Assembly: GCA_905250885.1 (NCBI GenBank)
Contig: CAJNOQ010002387.1
Span: 1-24,637 of the forward strand
From: Didymodactylos carnosus
Lineage: Eukaryota; Rotifera; Eurotatoria; Philodinida; Philodinidae
Length of the DNA: 24,637 nt
Reading direction: 5' to 3'
The notes below the pieces were generated by a model. The model ran no database searches. It was given only the letters and a program-made list of their open reading frames with translations, and was not told the origin of the DNA. Made by a program: the position numbers and the translations under genes. This document shows positions 11,505 through 22,476 of the stretch, one piece after another (the first letter of the stretch is position 1; each line of letters begins with the position of its first letter).

Positions 11505-11546
11505 GAAAGAGAGAGACAGAGAGAGAGCGAGAGAGAGAGAGAGAGA
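11505..11546. repeat. GA microsatellite
   Basis: Nearly pure GA run with isolated C interruptions. It produces overlapping ORFs on both strands (RERERE on plus, SLSLSL on minus), both dismissed. Confidence 0.85.
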
Positions 11547-12703
11547 AAAAGGAACGTTATGAGAAAAAAAGAAGGAAAAGTATCCATCCATTTGAATTGA
11601 ATTGAATATACATCTTGGGGAGACTTATAGTTTTGTCACGAATTGATCTAATTGAATCTCCATAATAGAACGGTATAGTTTCAGGTATGTTTTTAAATGC
11701 TTGAAAGAAATTAGTAAAAGTAAACATACATACCGATACTTCAAGAAGAAGAAAAGAAAGAAAAGAAATTATATTTCTTATTCTTCATCTTATATATATA
11801 TAGTTTTTGATTAAACTACAATATTGATGTAGAATGAGACTATAGAGCATACACCGTTGAAAAGTGAGAGAATGAATATTTTAATAGAAGAATAGAATAG
11901 AAAATAAAAGAAAATAGAGAGTTCTCTGTTATACACATGTAAAAACATAAAAAATGCACTAAGTGTGCTGATTGCTTTCAAAATATGGTTTCACTTCTTT
12001 TTTTCTTTTTCTTTTGTTTATTGTATTTACTAGCATATCAATTCAAAATATTAATTTAATAGAGATGACGTTTAACACTATAATGGAATTATCGTCAAGT
12101 CTGTCATTTCACCATAACACGGTTATATATATATATATATACATATATATATTTATCTTTTCGTTTGGTTATTAGACTATATTTTCAACATTTTACATTG
12201 TCAAAAATGATGATAGATGAAGAAGAAAAAAAAAATGACACTTTTTTTTTTTTTTTCTTTTTTAAACAAGTGCGAAAAAAAGGTATTTAGTTTTCTTGGA
12301 TGAACAAATAATTTTAACTTACACTAAAAAATCAATTAGAGATCAAAGTCAAAGAAAATGATCTCAGCAATTCGTTTTTAGTACATTTTGTATCACTAAC
12401 CTGCTAACACCTGGGACGATCACAATATAGTCATATTTTTATTATTTTTTTTTTCGAAAAAATTAACTTTAAACTATTATCATATTTGAAAAAAAAATTT
12501 TTTTTGAATGAATAGAGGAAAAGTATACTATACATATATTTCTGTGTGTGTGTGTGAAAAATATTTAAAGACGTTAACAAAACGAAATAACCAACTGAAA
12601 TTGCAAAGAAATAAAAAAGAGAGACAGCAAAGATTGGCATGCTTATCTATACTTTCTTCTTCTTTTAATAGAATGCATGGTAAGCTTTCAGCTGGTCTTG
12701 TCA

Positions 12704-12986
12704 CAGCTGATAGATAAACATATAAAATTTTTTTTCAATGTTTTTTTATTCTTTTTAAAAGCCGAAAGAAAAAGTATAGCAGATCGTTTTTTTATTTTAT
12801 TTTTTTTTTATCATAAAAATAACAAAATAATAAAAAAAAAAAAAAAAATCAACAGATTTTAATATCATTTATTTTAAACATATTATAATCTATCTTCTTC
12901 TCATTCATCCAATCAATAGTTTGGATCCAAAAAAGTATTTTTACAGTCATTAAGTGCATATTTCTTTGTCAAAAATGCAGCTGATA
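12704..12986 (+). promoter_or_regulatory. Two of three intronic CAGCTGATA motifs (E-box/GATA composite)
   Basis: Exact CAGCTGATA occurs at 12704-12712 and 12978-12986, with a third at 16602-16610 and a looser CAGCTGCTGCTGATA at 13068-13082, all in plus orientation. The word fuses an E-box (CAGCTG) with GATA. Function is not demonstrated; bHLH/GATA co-binding would be the natural hypothesis. Confidence 0.25.
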
Positions 12987-14130
12987 ACAGAATGAGCAAA
13001 AATGAATATATTTTTTTTGTTCTTTTCAAGTTTATCAACTTACTCACAAAATGAAATGATTGATACTCAGCTGCTGCTGATAGTTAAGAGTTTATCCTAA
13101 CTATTGAAAATTATATCGACACTTGCTCAATTTCTTGCCTGTACAATGCAACAAGAAAAGAAGAAGAAAAAAAAAGAAGATAATGTACGTCAAAAGTGTC
13201 AAGAACGTTCTGACTCAAATATGCATTCGTTATATAAGTAAAACTGACGTACTCAATATGCACATTATACGAATACACACATATTATTTGAATCTAACGA
13301 TATTTATAGCAAACACACACACACACACAATTGATTGTTGAAGACAATTATTATAATCATTATACTCATCCATGAAAAAGAGTCATTTTCTTTGTATTTT
13401 CTCTATCATTTTTACCAACTGATTAGATTAATCAAAACCAGATATATTAACAACAATTTTCTTTTTTTTTTATTTGGTTAAACAAAATCCTGTCAGTCTG
13501 TAACATTAAACAAAAACATTTAAATATACTTACTATAGTTTAACTTCAATGAACTAGAAAGAAAGGAACTTTTAAAATGACATTTTTATACTTAGAGAAG
13601 AAATCAATCGAATGCCTTCAGGTAAAATATAGGTAAAATGATAATTGCTCAACAACAACAACAACACAAAAAAGAAAAAAAAAAAAAAAGAAAAAAAAAG
13701 AGTACAGTTAAAATGTTCAAGTGCCTTTTCTTACACTTCAAACTAAACAAGTGAAAAAACTGACTTTTACTAGCCTGTAGGATAAAAATCTCAAACTGCT
13801 AATATTTATTTCTTATATTATCAATGTCCATTGATAATGGATCATTTATGATTGTATTTATTGTCTGAAAAAATAAAAATGAATTATTAGAGATTTATTG
13901 GAAAAACATTATGAAAAGCTTATGCTACTACTTAATATACGTGATATATTATTTTGATATACCAACTAATTCTTCTCATTTTTGTTTCTCTCTCTCTCTC
14001 TCGCTCTCTCTATACGAAAACACAGTTGCATTTCTTTTTCTTTATACTTGTTAAGTTCTTGAGGAAACAAAGAAATATGTTTCTTACGTGTTTCCCAATG
14101 GGTATAGATTTCTGAATGTCAACTTCATAT

Positions 14131-14165
14131 GTGTGTGTGTGTGTGTGTGTGTGTATGTATATATA
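14131..14165. repeat. GT then AT microsatellite
   Basis: About 12 GT units running into TATGTATATATA. Pure purine-pyrimidine alternation, potentially Z-DNA-forming. It accounts for the CVCVCV start of the ORF at 14129. Confidence 0.85.
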
Positions 14166-16128
14166 TGCATGTATATCCAGACATTTGCAATAGGAAACTT
14201 AACCCAAATGAATTATTTTTGTTGTTTGGCATTTTGAGCATGCAACGATATGTCATTTTTTTTCTAGCCATATTGTATATTCATTATGTAATTAAAATGT
14301 GTTTGCGTGAGAAAAGTGTCATCTTTTTTTTTCTTTTTTTGTGTCAGTAATACAGTTACAGTTACAGTTATCAATTATTTTGAACTGAAATTATTTCTGA
14401 TAGACCGTGTGATGGGAGAAATATTTCTGATTTATACATATTGTCAAAAATAATGGGTATCCTTGTTATATTTCAGAATTGTTTCGTTTTCAAAAATAAT
14501 CATAAAAAGAGAGAGAAAAAAGTTCCAATTTTCTCTTTTAAAACTAGAGTTAAGACGAATAAAGATTCTTCTATTCTCATAGTTTATTTTAGAACTCAAT
14601 ACTAATCTATTATTCTATTTAAAAGCAAAGATTTAAATTATTATAAGTAGAAAAGATAATTATATAAATCACGTTAATTATTTGGTTGAGAGATTACTTG
14701 CGATATTTCTAGTCACATTTGGCCTTTACTTTTTCTCTTTTTTTTTTCCATTTAATATGATCTCATTCTTCTCACTAATAATATACAATCAATAGACCTT
14801 CTTCATACAATCAACCATTTCGTTCATGCGTTCGTTCAATTGTTTTTGTGAAAACATATCCTCGCGCAAAATTACGATACTATAGAGATATTTTTCTCTA
14901 TGACATTAAAAGAAACCGTCATAATTGACTATACCATAGAAATATAGAAATCCATTTACTCTCATCTTCTTCTAATGTTCGTTATTCAAAAAAAATGAAG
15001 GAGGGAAAAAAAAAGGTACACTATTGATAACCAAGCCTAGAAGGCGCGTTCAATTCAAAAAAGTATATAAATATAATATTATCACAAGATCAGCAAAAAA
15101 ATAAAAAAGAAAGTAAAAATGCCTCGAGAAATAACTAAGTATGTATATAAATATATAAAATTAACTAAAATTCTGTTAAATGGTTCTGTTTTATGCCAAA
15201 TTAGAAAATTTTTAAAAACGTTTTATACAATAAAATAATTTCAATCAATAAAAAAAAAAAAGGCTATAGTGATGTCAAACTACGCATTTGCGTGCCAAAC
15301 ATTGTCAAAGAATGTATTATTCAAGTAGAAAATCTCGTATGTGTGAATGATATTAAATACATTTTATCAAATGACGAACGTGCAAATATGTATATTGAAT
15401 TAATCAAAATATTAATTTTATATTTGAAAGTTATTCTTTTGACTCAATATCATACATTTTCTAATTTAACATAATTTTATTCTATAGTATTTGATTTAAA
15501 TACTTATTTTAATCATTAAAATATTTTTTTTTTCATCTTATACGTTAAAACAATTCTTAATCATTTTTAAACATAAAAAGTGAATATCGATGTTAAATAC
15601 AATTTATTTTGTACAATCTTATTATTCTGATTTAAGCCAGGAATCTAAAAATTGTATTATTTATTTATTTATTTTTTGTAAGTCATCGCATCGATTGATC
15701 AAAAAATTTTACTTTGAACAATGAGAGATAGGTTTTATGATATTTTATATTGTCAAGTAATTTAGTATTAAAAGTACACATTTCTTAACAGACGAATAGA
15801 TCTCTTTTATGTCAAGGTTTCTTTAAAGACAATCTAACTATAATTTCTTTTACCAATAACTGAGCAAAAAAACAAAAAGGTGTGTCATTAACAATAATAT
15901 TACAATCAAACAAAATATTTATACATATACATAATTATTAATTATATGCTCCTACCTTTCTCAAAACTTATTTTTCATCCATAATAATTATATAATAAAC
16001 TGTACATTATCTAATTGTTTCGAAATCACTGTAAGTCAGTTTTTTGTTATAGAAAAAAAAAAAATAGATATATATTCCTATAACGACCTGACTATTATGC
16101 ACGTAGAAGAATAGAACAAAAAACAGGA

Positions 16129-16230
16129 CAAGAGAGAGAAAGATAGAGAGAGAGAGAGGGAGAGGAAGGGAGAGAGAGAAAGAGAGAGAGAGAGAGGGAG
16201 AGGAAGGGAGAGAGGGAGAGAGAGAGAAAA
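16129..16230. repeat. GA-rich tract with a 38-bp tandem period
   Basis: Polypurine on the plus strand for about 100 bp. Within it GGGAGAGGAAGGGAGAGAG occurs at 16158-16176 and again at 16196-16214, giving a 38-bp higher-order period on the GA background. Confidence 0.85.
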
Positions 16231-17510
16231 AGTGAGAATAATTATTTAAAATATATTTTTGACTTGTTTTTCTGAAGATCAAAACGATGAATAAAAATTT
16301 TTCTATTAAAAATAAAAAAAATATAATTTGAAATAAAACTGATAAATCTCACTTCGATGATAGGACTAACCAGCGCATTTACTCAAGAAAACATGACACA
16401 ACAAGAATAAAAAGAAATAGAATGACAAGTAAAACAATGTAAAATAGGCATGGTAATCAACTAATAATTATAACAGAAGATTTTCATTCCGATTTGATTA
16501 TAATAATAATATTTCTTTCGTTTTTCTTTCTATGCTCTTTATATTATTTATTATTAAATTATTGATAAGGAAATACTAAATAAAATTACTGTGTATATAT
16601 ACAGCTGATAAAAAGAGTGTCAAAGTTCTTTTTACAAATACATAGTAAGCCACTCACTAAACATGCCTAAAACAGTTTTTAGCAAAAGTTTTTTAATTCA
16701 GGTAAAACATAAAAAGAACAATAATTAATCACAAATTTGATGATGTTTTTCTTAAATAAAAAATCTTTGCTAAAAATAATTTGAACATGGTCCAATAACA
16801 ATTAACAATTATTATTATTTTCTTCTTTTTTTTCGTCATTGTATGTATGTGTGTAACAATAATAATTGACATTCATTTTATGCATGTAATACAATTTTGT
16901 TTCGTACTGACAGCTGCTTCTCTATCTCGAGCAACAAAAACAGTTGCTCAATCCCTGCCCTTTTTAAAAATATGTTTTTAGGGTTAAAACATACCAGCTG
17001 TTTACTTCCTTGTTTCAAGTTAATTGTAATCTACTTGCCAGGCGTTTGTTCGTTTAGCATAGGGATAAAAAAAAAAACGGAAAAGATGTGGTACAAGGTA
17101 CCCTCTGACACTCGACCACTTAATACAACAAGAAAAATTGTCACGCACATAATTATAATTAACATAAACAACAAAAAAAAAAGAGAAAGAGAGAAAAGAA
17201 TGATAATCATTTTATTATGATTATTACTTAGATAGATAGTTACAATAACAAAGACGATATAGTGCCACGAATGTTAATAAAAAAAAAATGAAACAAAAAT
17301 ATGAAGAGAGAGAAAGAGAAGTGATGATAATGATGATGATGATGATACAACAAAAAAAATCTTCGTTAATTGACCTCGTAATTCAGATATTCGATTATTG
17401 CTATTCTAATAATAAAAATGGTATTCATGGTAACTCAACACAAACATTAAACAATCATTGATTTAAAGATGAAATAAGTTTTGTGATTATATCAGCAAAA
17501 AAACTGTTAT

Positions 17511-17839
17511 AATTCCGTCATATTTTAATTTTTTTGCATTTTGTTTCTCTTTAAAAAAGAATTTTCTTATTATTCTAAAACTATGAAACATTTCAAATTA
17601 AAGAGAAAAATCTCTCGAACATTTTGAGATGTACCAATTCACAAAAAATATGACAAAAGTTCTTCTATCAAAGACTCATTTTTTCAGAACTATTTTGCTT
17701 ATTATTTTGCTGGAACATCTCAAAATGTTCGTTAGATTCTTCTCTTTAATTTGTGACGTTTCAGAGTTGGATATGTCTCGTAATGAGAAAAGTTTTTTTT
17801 TTTAAAGAAAAACAAAATGGCAAAAAATTGTGACAGAAT
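17511..17839. repeat. 330-bp foldback (MITE-like) element
   Basis: Two arms of about 120 bp fold on each other. The inner segments 17594-17632 and 17715-17753 match at 36 of 39 positions as reverse complements. Outer parts (17511-17593 and 17754-17839) are also complementary with small indels: ATTCCGTCA against TGACAGAAT, and TTTTGCATTTTG against CAAAATGGCAAAA. The central unpaired part is about 82 bp. The imperfect arms suggest an older insertion than the 19.2-kb hairpin. No transposase; a non-autonomous element is the simplest reading. Confidence 0.75.
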
Positions 17840-19110
17840 TTCATTTCATTAACTGAGTTACGTGATAACAAGTTAAATTTGATATCAAGTTTTACAGGAA
17901 AAAGAAAAATGTTTCTTTGTCAATTAGAATATCGTCTTTGAAATCAGATATATTTTGTTTTGTGTTGATGTCATCTCAAACGACAATTGTTGCAATTGTC
18001 TTGCAACATATGCGGATTTTAAGTTAAACTATAATAATAATAATTTTACTCTTTTAAAAGAAACTTTTCTAATTATGATTGAACGTTTTATCCGGTTCAA
18101 AAAAGAGAAACAAATGAGAACTGATTGTCTAATATTATCATACTCTCTAATCTCGTTTTCCATACTAAACCTTGTCAAAATGGTTTTAATAATGATAGGC
18201 AATATGATAGAATTTTATATGTATAAGTAACATAGTTGTCGATTTAATTTATAGCAGACACTATTATATAAAAATAAAATGAGTTGTTAAGAAAACTTAT
18301 TTTCAATTTGAATCTAATTAATTATATTATTATTCATAAGCATGTTAATGATATTTTATGATCATTTTTTTTTTTATAGATCGAACAACAAACAATACAG
18401 AGAGAGACGAAGTGCAAAGTAGCCTTTTTCTCTCTTTTCTCTTTTCTCTAACTATTACTTTAAAGAAGATAAATATCTTTTCTGATATGTTTCATAATCC
18501 ATCTTCTAACTCATACGATAATTGATCTATATGAATAGCTTTTTAGGTTGAGCATATAGATGCCTATTGTCATTTTTTATGATGTTTCTATCTGCAATGA
18601 TGTTTATAGACAATATTAAATAGAAAAATATGTATAATACATAACGAGAACAACACATCACAAAAAAGAAAAAAATGTTTTTTTTTTTCTGCTCTTTTTC
18701 TTCTCTGGCAGTATTATCAGCATACCCTGAGACGAAAAAAAGCGTTCTGTTGATGTCAAACTAATACAGACACCCTGTCACTTAAATTATTTAATGATTG
18801 ATGAGAATATGTTAGCAAACAATATATACCTCTTACGCTAAATAATATCGATATATACTATGAGAGTGAAGAACATTGGGGATTCTGTCAAATCAGCCGG
18901 TCAATGTAGAGAATTTCGGGTGAATCTGCCACTATGATTGGAAATCTACAAATTGTCTTAAGAATCTAGAGAATTATTAAAAATTCTATAAACTTCTTAA
19001 TAAAATCGGAGAAGATAGAAAATAGACTATGCACGGTGCTGATGTATGTCCACAATGAACAAAAATAACGTTTGTCATCAAGTTTAGTTCCTAGTTGAGA
19101 TTTCTTTTTC
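17840..19110. other. Intron 1 segment with no gene
   Basis: A+T-rich. A 91-codon reading frame (17955-18230, plus) has no domain, no splice context matching the gene and a composition like the surrounding intron. One CTGTCAA lies at 18885-18891. I see no transposon. Confidence 0.5.
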
Positions 19111-19111
19111 T

Positions 19112-19392
19112 CACTCTACTATTTAGAGAACAGGGGAAAATTTGGAGCGGAGTAAGAATGAGAGAACAACAAAATGAGACTGGTTTGGTTTAGAGTACTA
19201 ACAAATCAGACTTGTCAATTTCAAGTCTGATTTGTTAGTACTCTAAACCAAACCAGCAACAGCAGCGACTATACTGTTGCATTTCTATGTTATAAACATA
19301 GGGAAGCTCTGAGTGGAGATTTTCGATTTGAATCTATCTTCCTTGTCTCATTTTACAACCCGCTCCACCCTCTTTTCTGACTAGTAGAATGC
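19112..19392. repeat. Composite foldback element enclosing a perfect hairpin
   Basis: Imperfect outer arms 19112-19163 and about 19347-19392 are reverse complements over shared blocks (TCTACTA, AGA-AA, GGAGCGG-GT, AATGAGA). Inside lies the perfect 35-bp-arm hairpin 19180-19256 and a small CTATGTT/AACATAG stem. The nested symmetry suggests a non-autonomous foldback transposon. Right of it, 19415-19438 carries the motif shared with the 10.8-kb locus. Confidence 0.6.
19180..19256. repeat. Perfect hairpin: 35-bp arms, 7-base loop
   Basis: 19180-19214 and 19222-19256 are exact reverse complements; the loop is TCAATTT. The next outward pair is mismatched, so the arm length is sharply defined. As it lies in an intron, the TGIF pre-mRNA would carry a 35-bp duplex. 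It could be a recent palindromic insertion, or a small-RNA precursor; ordinary animal pre-miRNAs usually have bulges, so the first is more likely. Confidence 0.95.
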
Positions 19393-20286
19393 ACAAAAGA
19401 TAAGGAGAAGTCCTCGGTTTCGAACCAAGGTTATCGAAACCTTTTTATTCATTCTATATATTCTCTGATGAAATTTATAGTTTGTTCTATGTTTTCTTGC
19501 TGAAAAGTTTGTAACAGTATCGACATCCCATTATAAATCAACATTTTATATTCGTTTCAGATAGACTTGAAGATAGTAGTATATGGAGTTTAGCAGTTAG
19601 TTTCTTAAATACAGCAGAAATGCTTAGAGCAACATATACACTAAAAATAAAAGGATAGTTAGGATATCAAAGTGGACATCCTTTTTATTCCTGTGTATAC
19701 TTATGAAGTGCTATTATCCATCGATATGAAACGCTATCTTTTATCAAATAATAGCATTCGAACCTAGAATACGTTATAAACTATAAATCCTAATTTAGAT
19801 ACTAGTTTCATATTTTATGACTTAGTACTATCAACCATATTATAGATTTTATCATAGTTTGCTGCATCACTCAACAATTGTTTTAAATACAATACACTTT
19901 CAAAAACAAATAATAAGATTTTTGAAATTAAGACAAGTGATACTCGAATAGTTAGTGACTCAACCCATTCTGAAGTCGTCTGAGATCGAATTTTATTATT
20001 TTGATAAAAATAGCGTTTGATATCTAATGAAAACGCCATAAAAGACTGAAAATGAAGAAAACATGTTCATGATATATTTGAAATTAAGTGGTTGCCTACA
20101 AGTGCGGATGACATTAAATGTTTCTATTTTGGAATAATTTAGCTAACCTCTGATGTTTTATATATTACGTATTGAATAAGATACGCCCCCGGATCAGATG
20201 ATAAATGAAGATGATGAATACTTTGAAAAACCTGTAAAACATATACTTCGGATCTAACAAGTTGTTATATGGAGTTAAATTTCACA

Positions 20287-20420
20287 CAAAAATGAGGCTC
20301 CGTGGTTAGTTTGCTAAACATAATTTTTTCTAGTACTGGATCCGGCCCAGGATTTATGTTTGTTTTTAGGAGTGTAAGAGATCACATTTGGGCAGAAAGT
20401 GACTCATATAAGAGAAAAGC
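20287..20420 (+). mobile_element. Probable degenerate tRNA-derived SINE
   Basis: GGCTCCGTGGT (20296-20306) resembles an A-box, and TGGATCCGGCC (about 20337-20347) a decayed B-box at near-normal tRNA spacing. The head shares GGCTnnGTGGTTA and GTACTG with the intron 2 SINE head, in the opposite orientation. No target-site duplication or tail could be fixed, so the ends are approximate. Confidence 0.4.
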
Positions 20421-21360
20421 GTCTTCTAATCATGAATCCTAATGAAATATAAACAAAAATTTTGAAACTTTTAATCATCTGAGTAAATAAATTTTATCGA
20501 AGTTACTTGAGAAAAGTAAATTTGAAAAGCGAAGACGGCAGAACTTCTGATGTCCATGAACATGTTTGACGCATATTACATAAAATTTTGCAACACTTAT
20601 TCAAAAAAATAATCTTAAAATAGACATCCTCCAATTTGGCATTATACATGTCAGATGTGTTCTTCTACATGTGCATATGTCGCTATGTGTATACAATTGT
20701 GAAATGATACACGAAGAAACGCGGTTATAAAGAATTATGTAAAATTATTAACAACAAAAAATATCTCGTAAAATGAACGAGATGATAATAGAGACTAGAG
20801 ATAATTGAATATGGTTATATTTTGAAGGATCTATTTGGGTGTCATGATAAAATCAGACAAAAAAAACAACACAGAGAGAAGGCTAACATCATTATACGTC
20901 GTCATATGTACAACGAAAAAAAAGATTCAATGAAGCGAAACTCCTGCAGTGATACGTGGGATTTTCATATGTGTACAATAATATTACAGAAATAGAACAA
21001 TAGTACATATCAGTTAAGAAAAAAACAATAGTTTCTTGATCTATGTTTTATTACACGACCATGATCAATGCTATACAAATTTCTTCTATTTGATTATCTT
21101 CTTACCATCAAATCATTACTGAACTATCGTCTCCTTTTCTTCGAACATATAACGAACAACATCGTAAAGACTGATATAACTAAGAATGATAAAGATAAAC
21201 CCGTTCTTTTGGATTACATGACAAGATTTTTATTTAGCATCGTTTTTCTTGCTTGATGTACAGGTTAGGATGAGAGTAAGAGGTAAAATATTTGTACTAA
21301 AAAAACTATTCGTTTAATGTGAAAGGATTAAATAAGACAGCAAAATACGTACGAACTTAC
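20421..21360. other. Intron 1, 5'-proximal portion, no recognisable feature
   Basis: Unstructured A+T-rich sequence with a small ATCTCGT/ACGAGAT stem near 20763-20784. No repeat or conserved coding sequence is seen between the SINE-like sequence and the exon 1 donor. Confidence 0.5.
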
Positions 21361-21457
21361 TGTTATTATCATTTGCATCATCGTTAATTTCATCCATTGC
21401 GTTCCAGTTTGAATAAATATGATGACTTAGCAAGTCCGGATTAGTCAGTTTTGACAT
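21361..21457 (-). CDS. tgif: TGIF-class homeobox protein, proposed first coding exon
   Basis: Starts ATG at 21457 and ends at a consensus donor A|GTAAGT (21361/21360). It encodes 32 residues beginning MSKLTNPDLLSHHIYSNW and ending in an acidic, Asn/Asp-rich stretch, plus one base of a split codon. That leftover A completes AAG (Lys) with the AG that opens exon 2, with no stop at the join. An in-frame TAA at 21478-21476 precedes the ATG and no other ATG intervenes, so this is a well-defined start. The -3 base is A. The peptide is not low-complexity at its start and the exon is less A+T-rich than its surroundings. It is not recognised as a known TGIF N-terminus, which is variable in the family. 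The evidence is the phase match plus splice and start context; transcript data would decide. Confidence 0.68.
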
Positions 21458-22300
21458 AATTTCTTTTATTTTTGGTTAATCACTTCCGTTGTTCCCAGTA
21501 AATAATCTTTTGTGTTGAATGTTAATAATTAAAAATGACGATATGTTGAAAAGTTATAGAGAAAACGAAATGTCTTATCTTTGACAAGCGAAGAGTGCGA
21601 AAGAAGTAAATCAAAATAAAAAAACTTCACTACTTATGATAAGGCTACATACAAAAGTCTAGCTGTTGAAAAAAAAGTACAACTGCTATATCATAGAGAG
21701 ATATAGATAGATAGTCTACACACTGTTGTTCCATTTCAATATTTCTTTGCTTGACTTTCGAAAAAGAGAAAAATATAGTTGTCAAAAGTAGAAGACGAAG
21801 AGCAGAATGAGAGAGACACGACGGACGGTATTGTAAACAAGAAATGAATTGGGATTTCAGTACAAAACACAATACAAACAAGCCTTTCCATGTGACTATG
21901 ACCTTGTTGTTTAATTTCCCTCGTTTGTTCTTATGAAGAAAAATAATATCTTAAACTTTCCAGGTAACAGTAAATTCTGTGTTTTCACTTTATTAAACTA
22001 TATATTAGCGCCTATGGCCTGGACAATAATATATGATAAATAACAAAAAGTAGGATAGTAGTACTTTGAAGAAAACATTTACTATTTTCACTATTCTGTA
22101 AAAACAAAAGCGAAATGCACTTTTAGCATGAAAAAATCTAAACTAATAGCCGAGTGACAGTAAAGGCAACATGAATTTTTTTTATATAGTGAAAAGCTTA
22201 CCACGCTCACGCTATAATGATTAAAAATTTAGTAGCTGCAAACCCTCTTCTGTAGGACATTTGTTGTCACTTGAACAAGCGTGAAGACGAGAATAAAAAT
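21458..22300 (-). other. Upstream region / putative 5' UTR and promoter of the TGIF gene
   Basis: Directly upstream of the start codon on the minus strand. I find no convincing splice acceptor close to the ATG, so the 5' UTR may be contiguous. No canonical TATAAA or initiator stands out; CTATAAC near 21560 is a weak candidate. A GATA-type tetranucleotide tract lies at 21697-21715. A 78-codon minus-strand frame (21645-21881) has no domain. Confidence 0.35.
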
Positions 22301-22403
22301 TCGATTTTCTCACTTGCAATGTTGAATAAAAAAACCGGACAGTACTAGAAACTCCATTTTTCTAACGGACCTTTCTTTAGCTACCCAACCACTTGTTCGA
22401 GGG

Positions 22404-22426
22404 GTATTTCGAGTACTCGAAAATAC
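22404..22426. repeat. TCGA-centred palindrome
   Basis: TTTCGAGTACTCGAAA (22407-22422) is a perfect 16-bp palindrome, extended by GTA/TAC on the outside with one bulged base. It lies in a stretch rich in TCGA and CGAG words that begins near 22390. Confidence 0.8.
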
Positions 22427-22476
22427 GCTTTCGACGGGGACTCGATCCCTTGAAAAATGAGACTTCGCACCCTCGA

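Larger units (their letters stand above)
10831..17510. other. Intron 1 central portion: microsatellite-rich, no gene
   Basis: Contains GA (11505-11546), TA (12123-12153), GT (12542-12556), CA (13312-13329), TC (13987-14011), GT/AT (14131-14165), ACAGTT x3 (14352-14370), TTTA (about 15658-15676), GA-rich (16129-16230) and GAT (17322-17346) tracts, plus many poly-A/T runs. The reading frames through them encode serine/leucine, arginine/glutamate or cysteine/valine runs and are not genes. Confidence 0.6.
4077..21360 (-). other. tgif: Intron 1 of the TGIF gene (17,284 bp)
   Basis: Proposed intron from donor GTAAGT (21360) to the strong acceptor at 4077. The two flanking exons match in phase (one base left over, two bases taken up) with no stop at the join. 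No ORF inside has recognisable domains and base composition is strongly A+T-biased, as expected for a long intron. Its size suggests a reservoir of regulatory sequence, as in many developmental transcription factor genes. An additional small exon inside it cannot be excluded. Confidence 0.68.

Noticed and set aside
14882..14901. Small ATAGAGA/TCTCTAT hairpin
   Set aside because: A 7-bp stem of A/T-rich sequence is expected by chance in a window this size.
16007..16282. 91-codon minus-strand ORF, leucine/serine/proline-rich
   Set aside because: Produced by the GA-rich microsatellite read as CT; no domain.
17955..18230. 91-codon plus-strand ORF
   Set aside because: No recognisable domain, intron-like composition, opposite strand to the gene and no splice or promoter context.
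19405..19445. Isolated tRNA T-arm on the minus strand (CTTGGTTCGAAACCGAG)
   Set aside because: No A-box or D-arm at the required distance and no acceptor pairing; not a tRNA gene. Kept only as part of a shared-motif finding.
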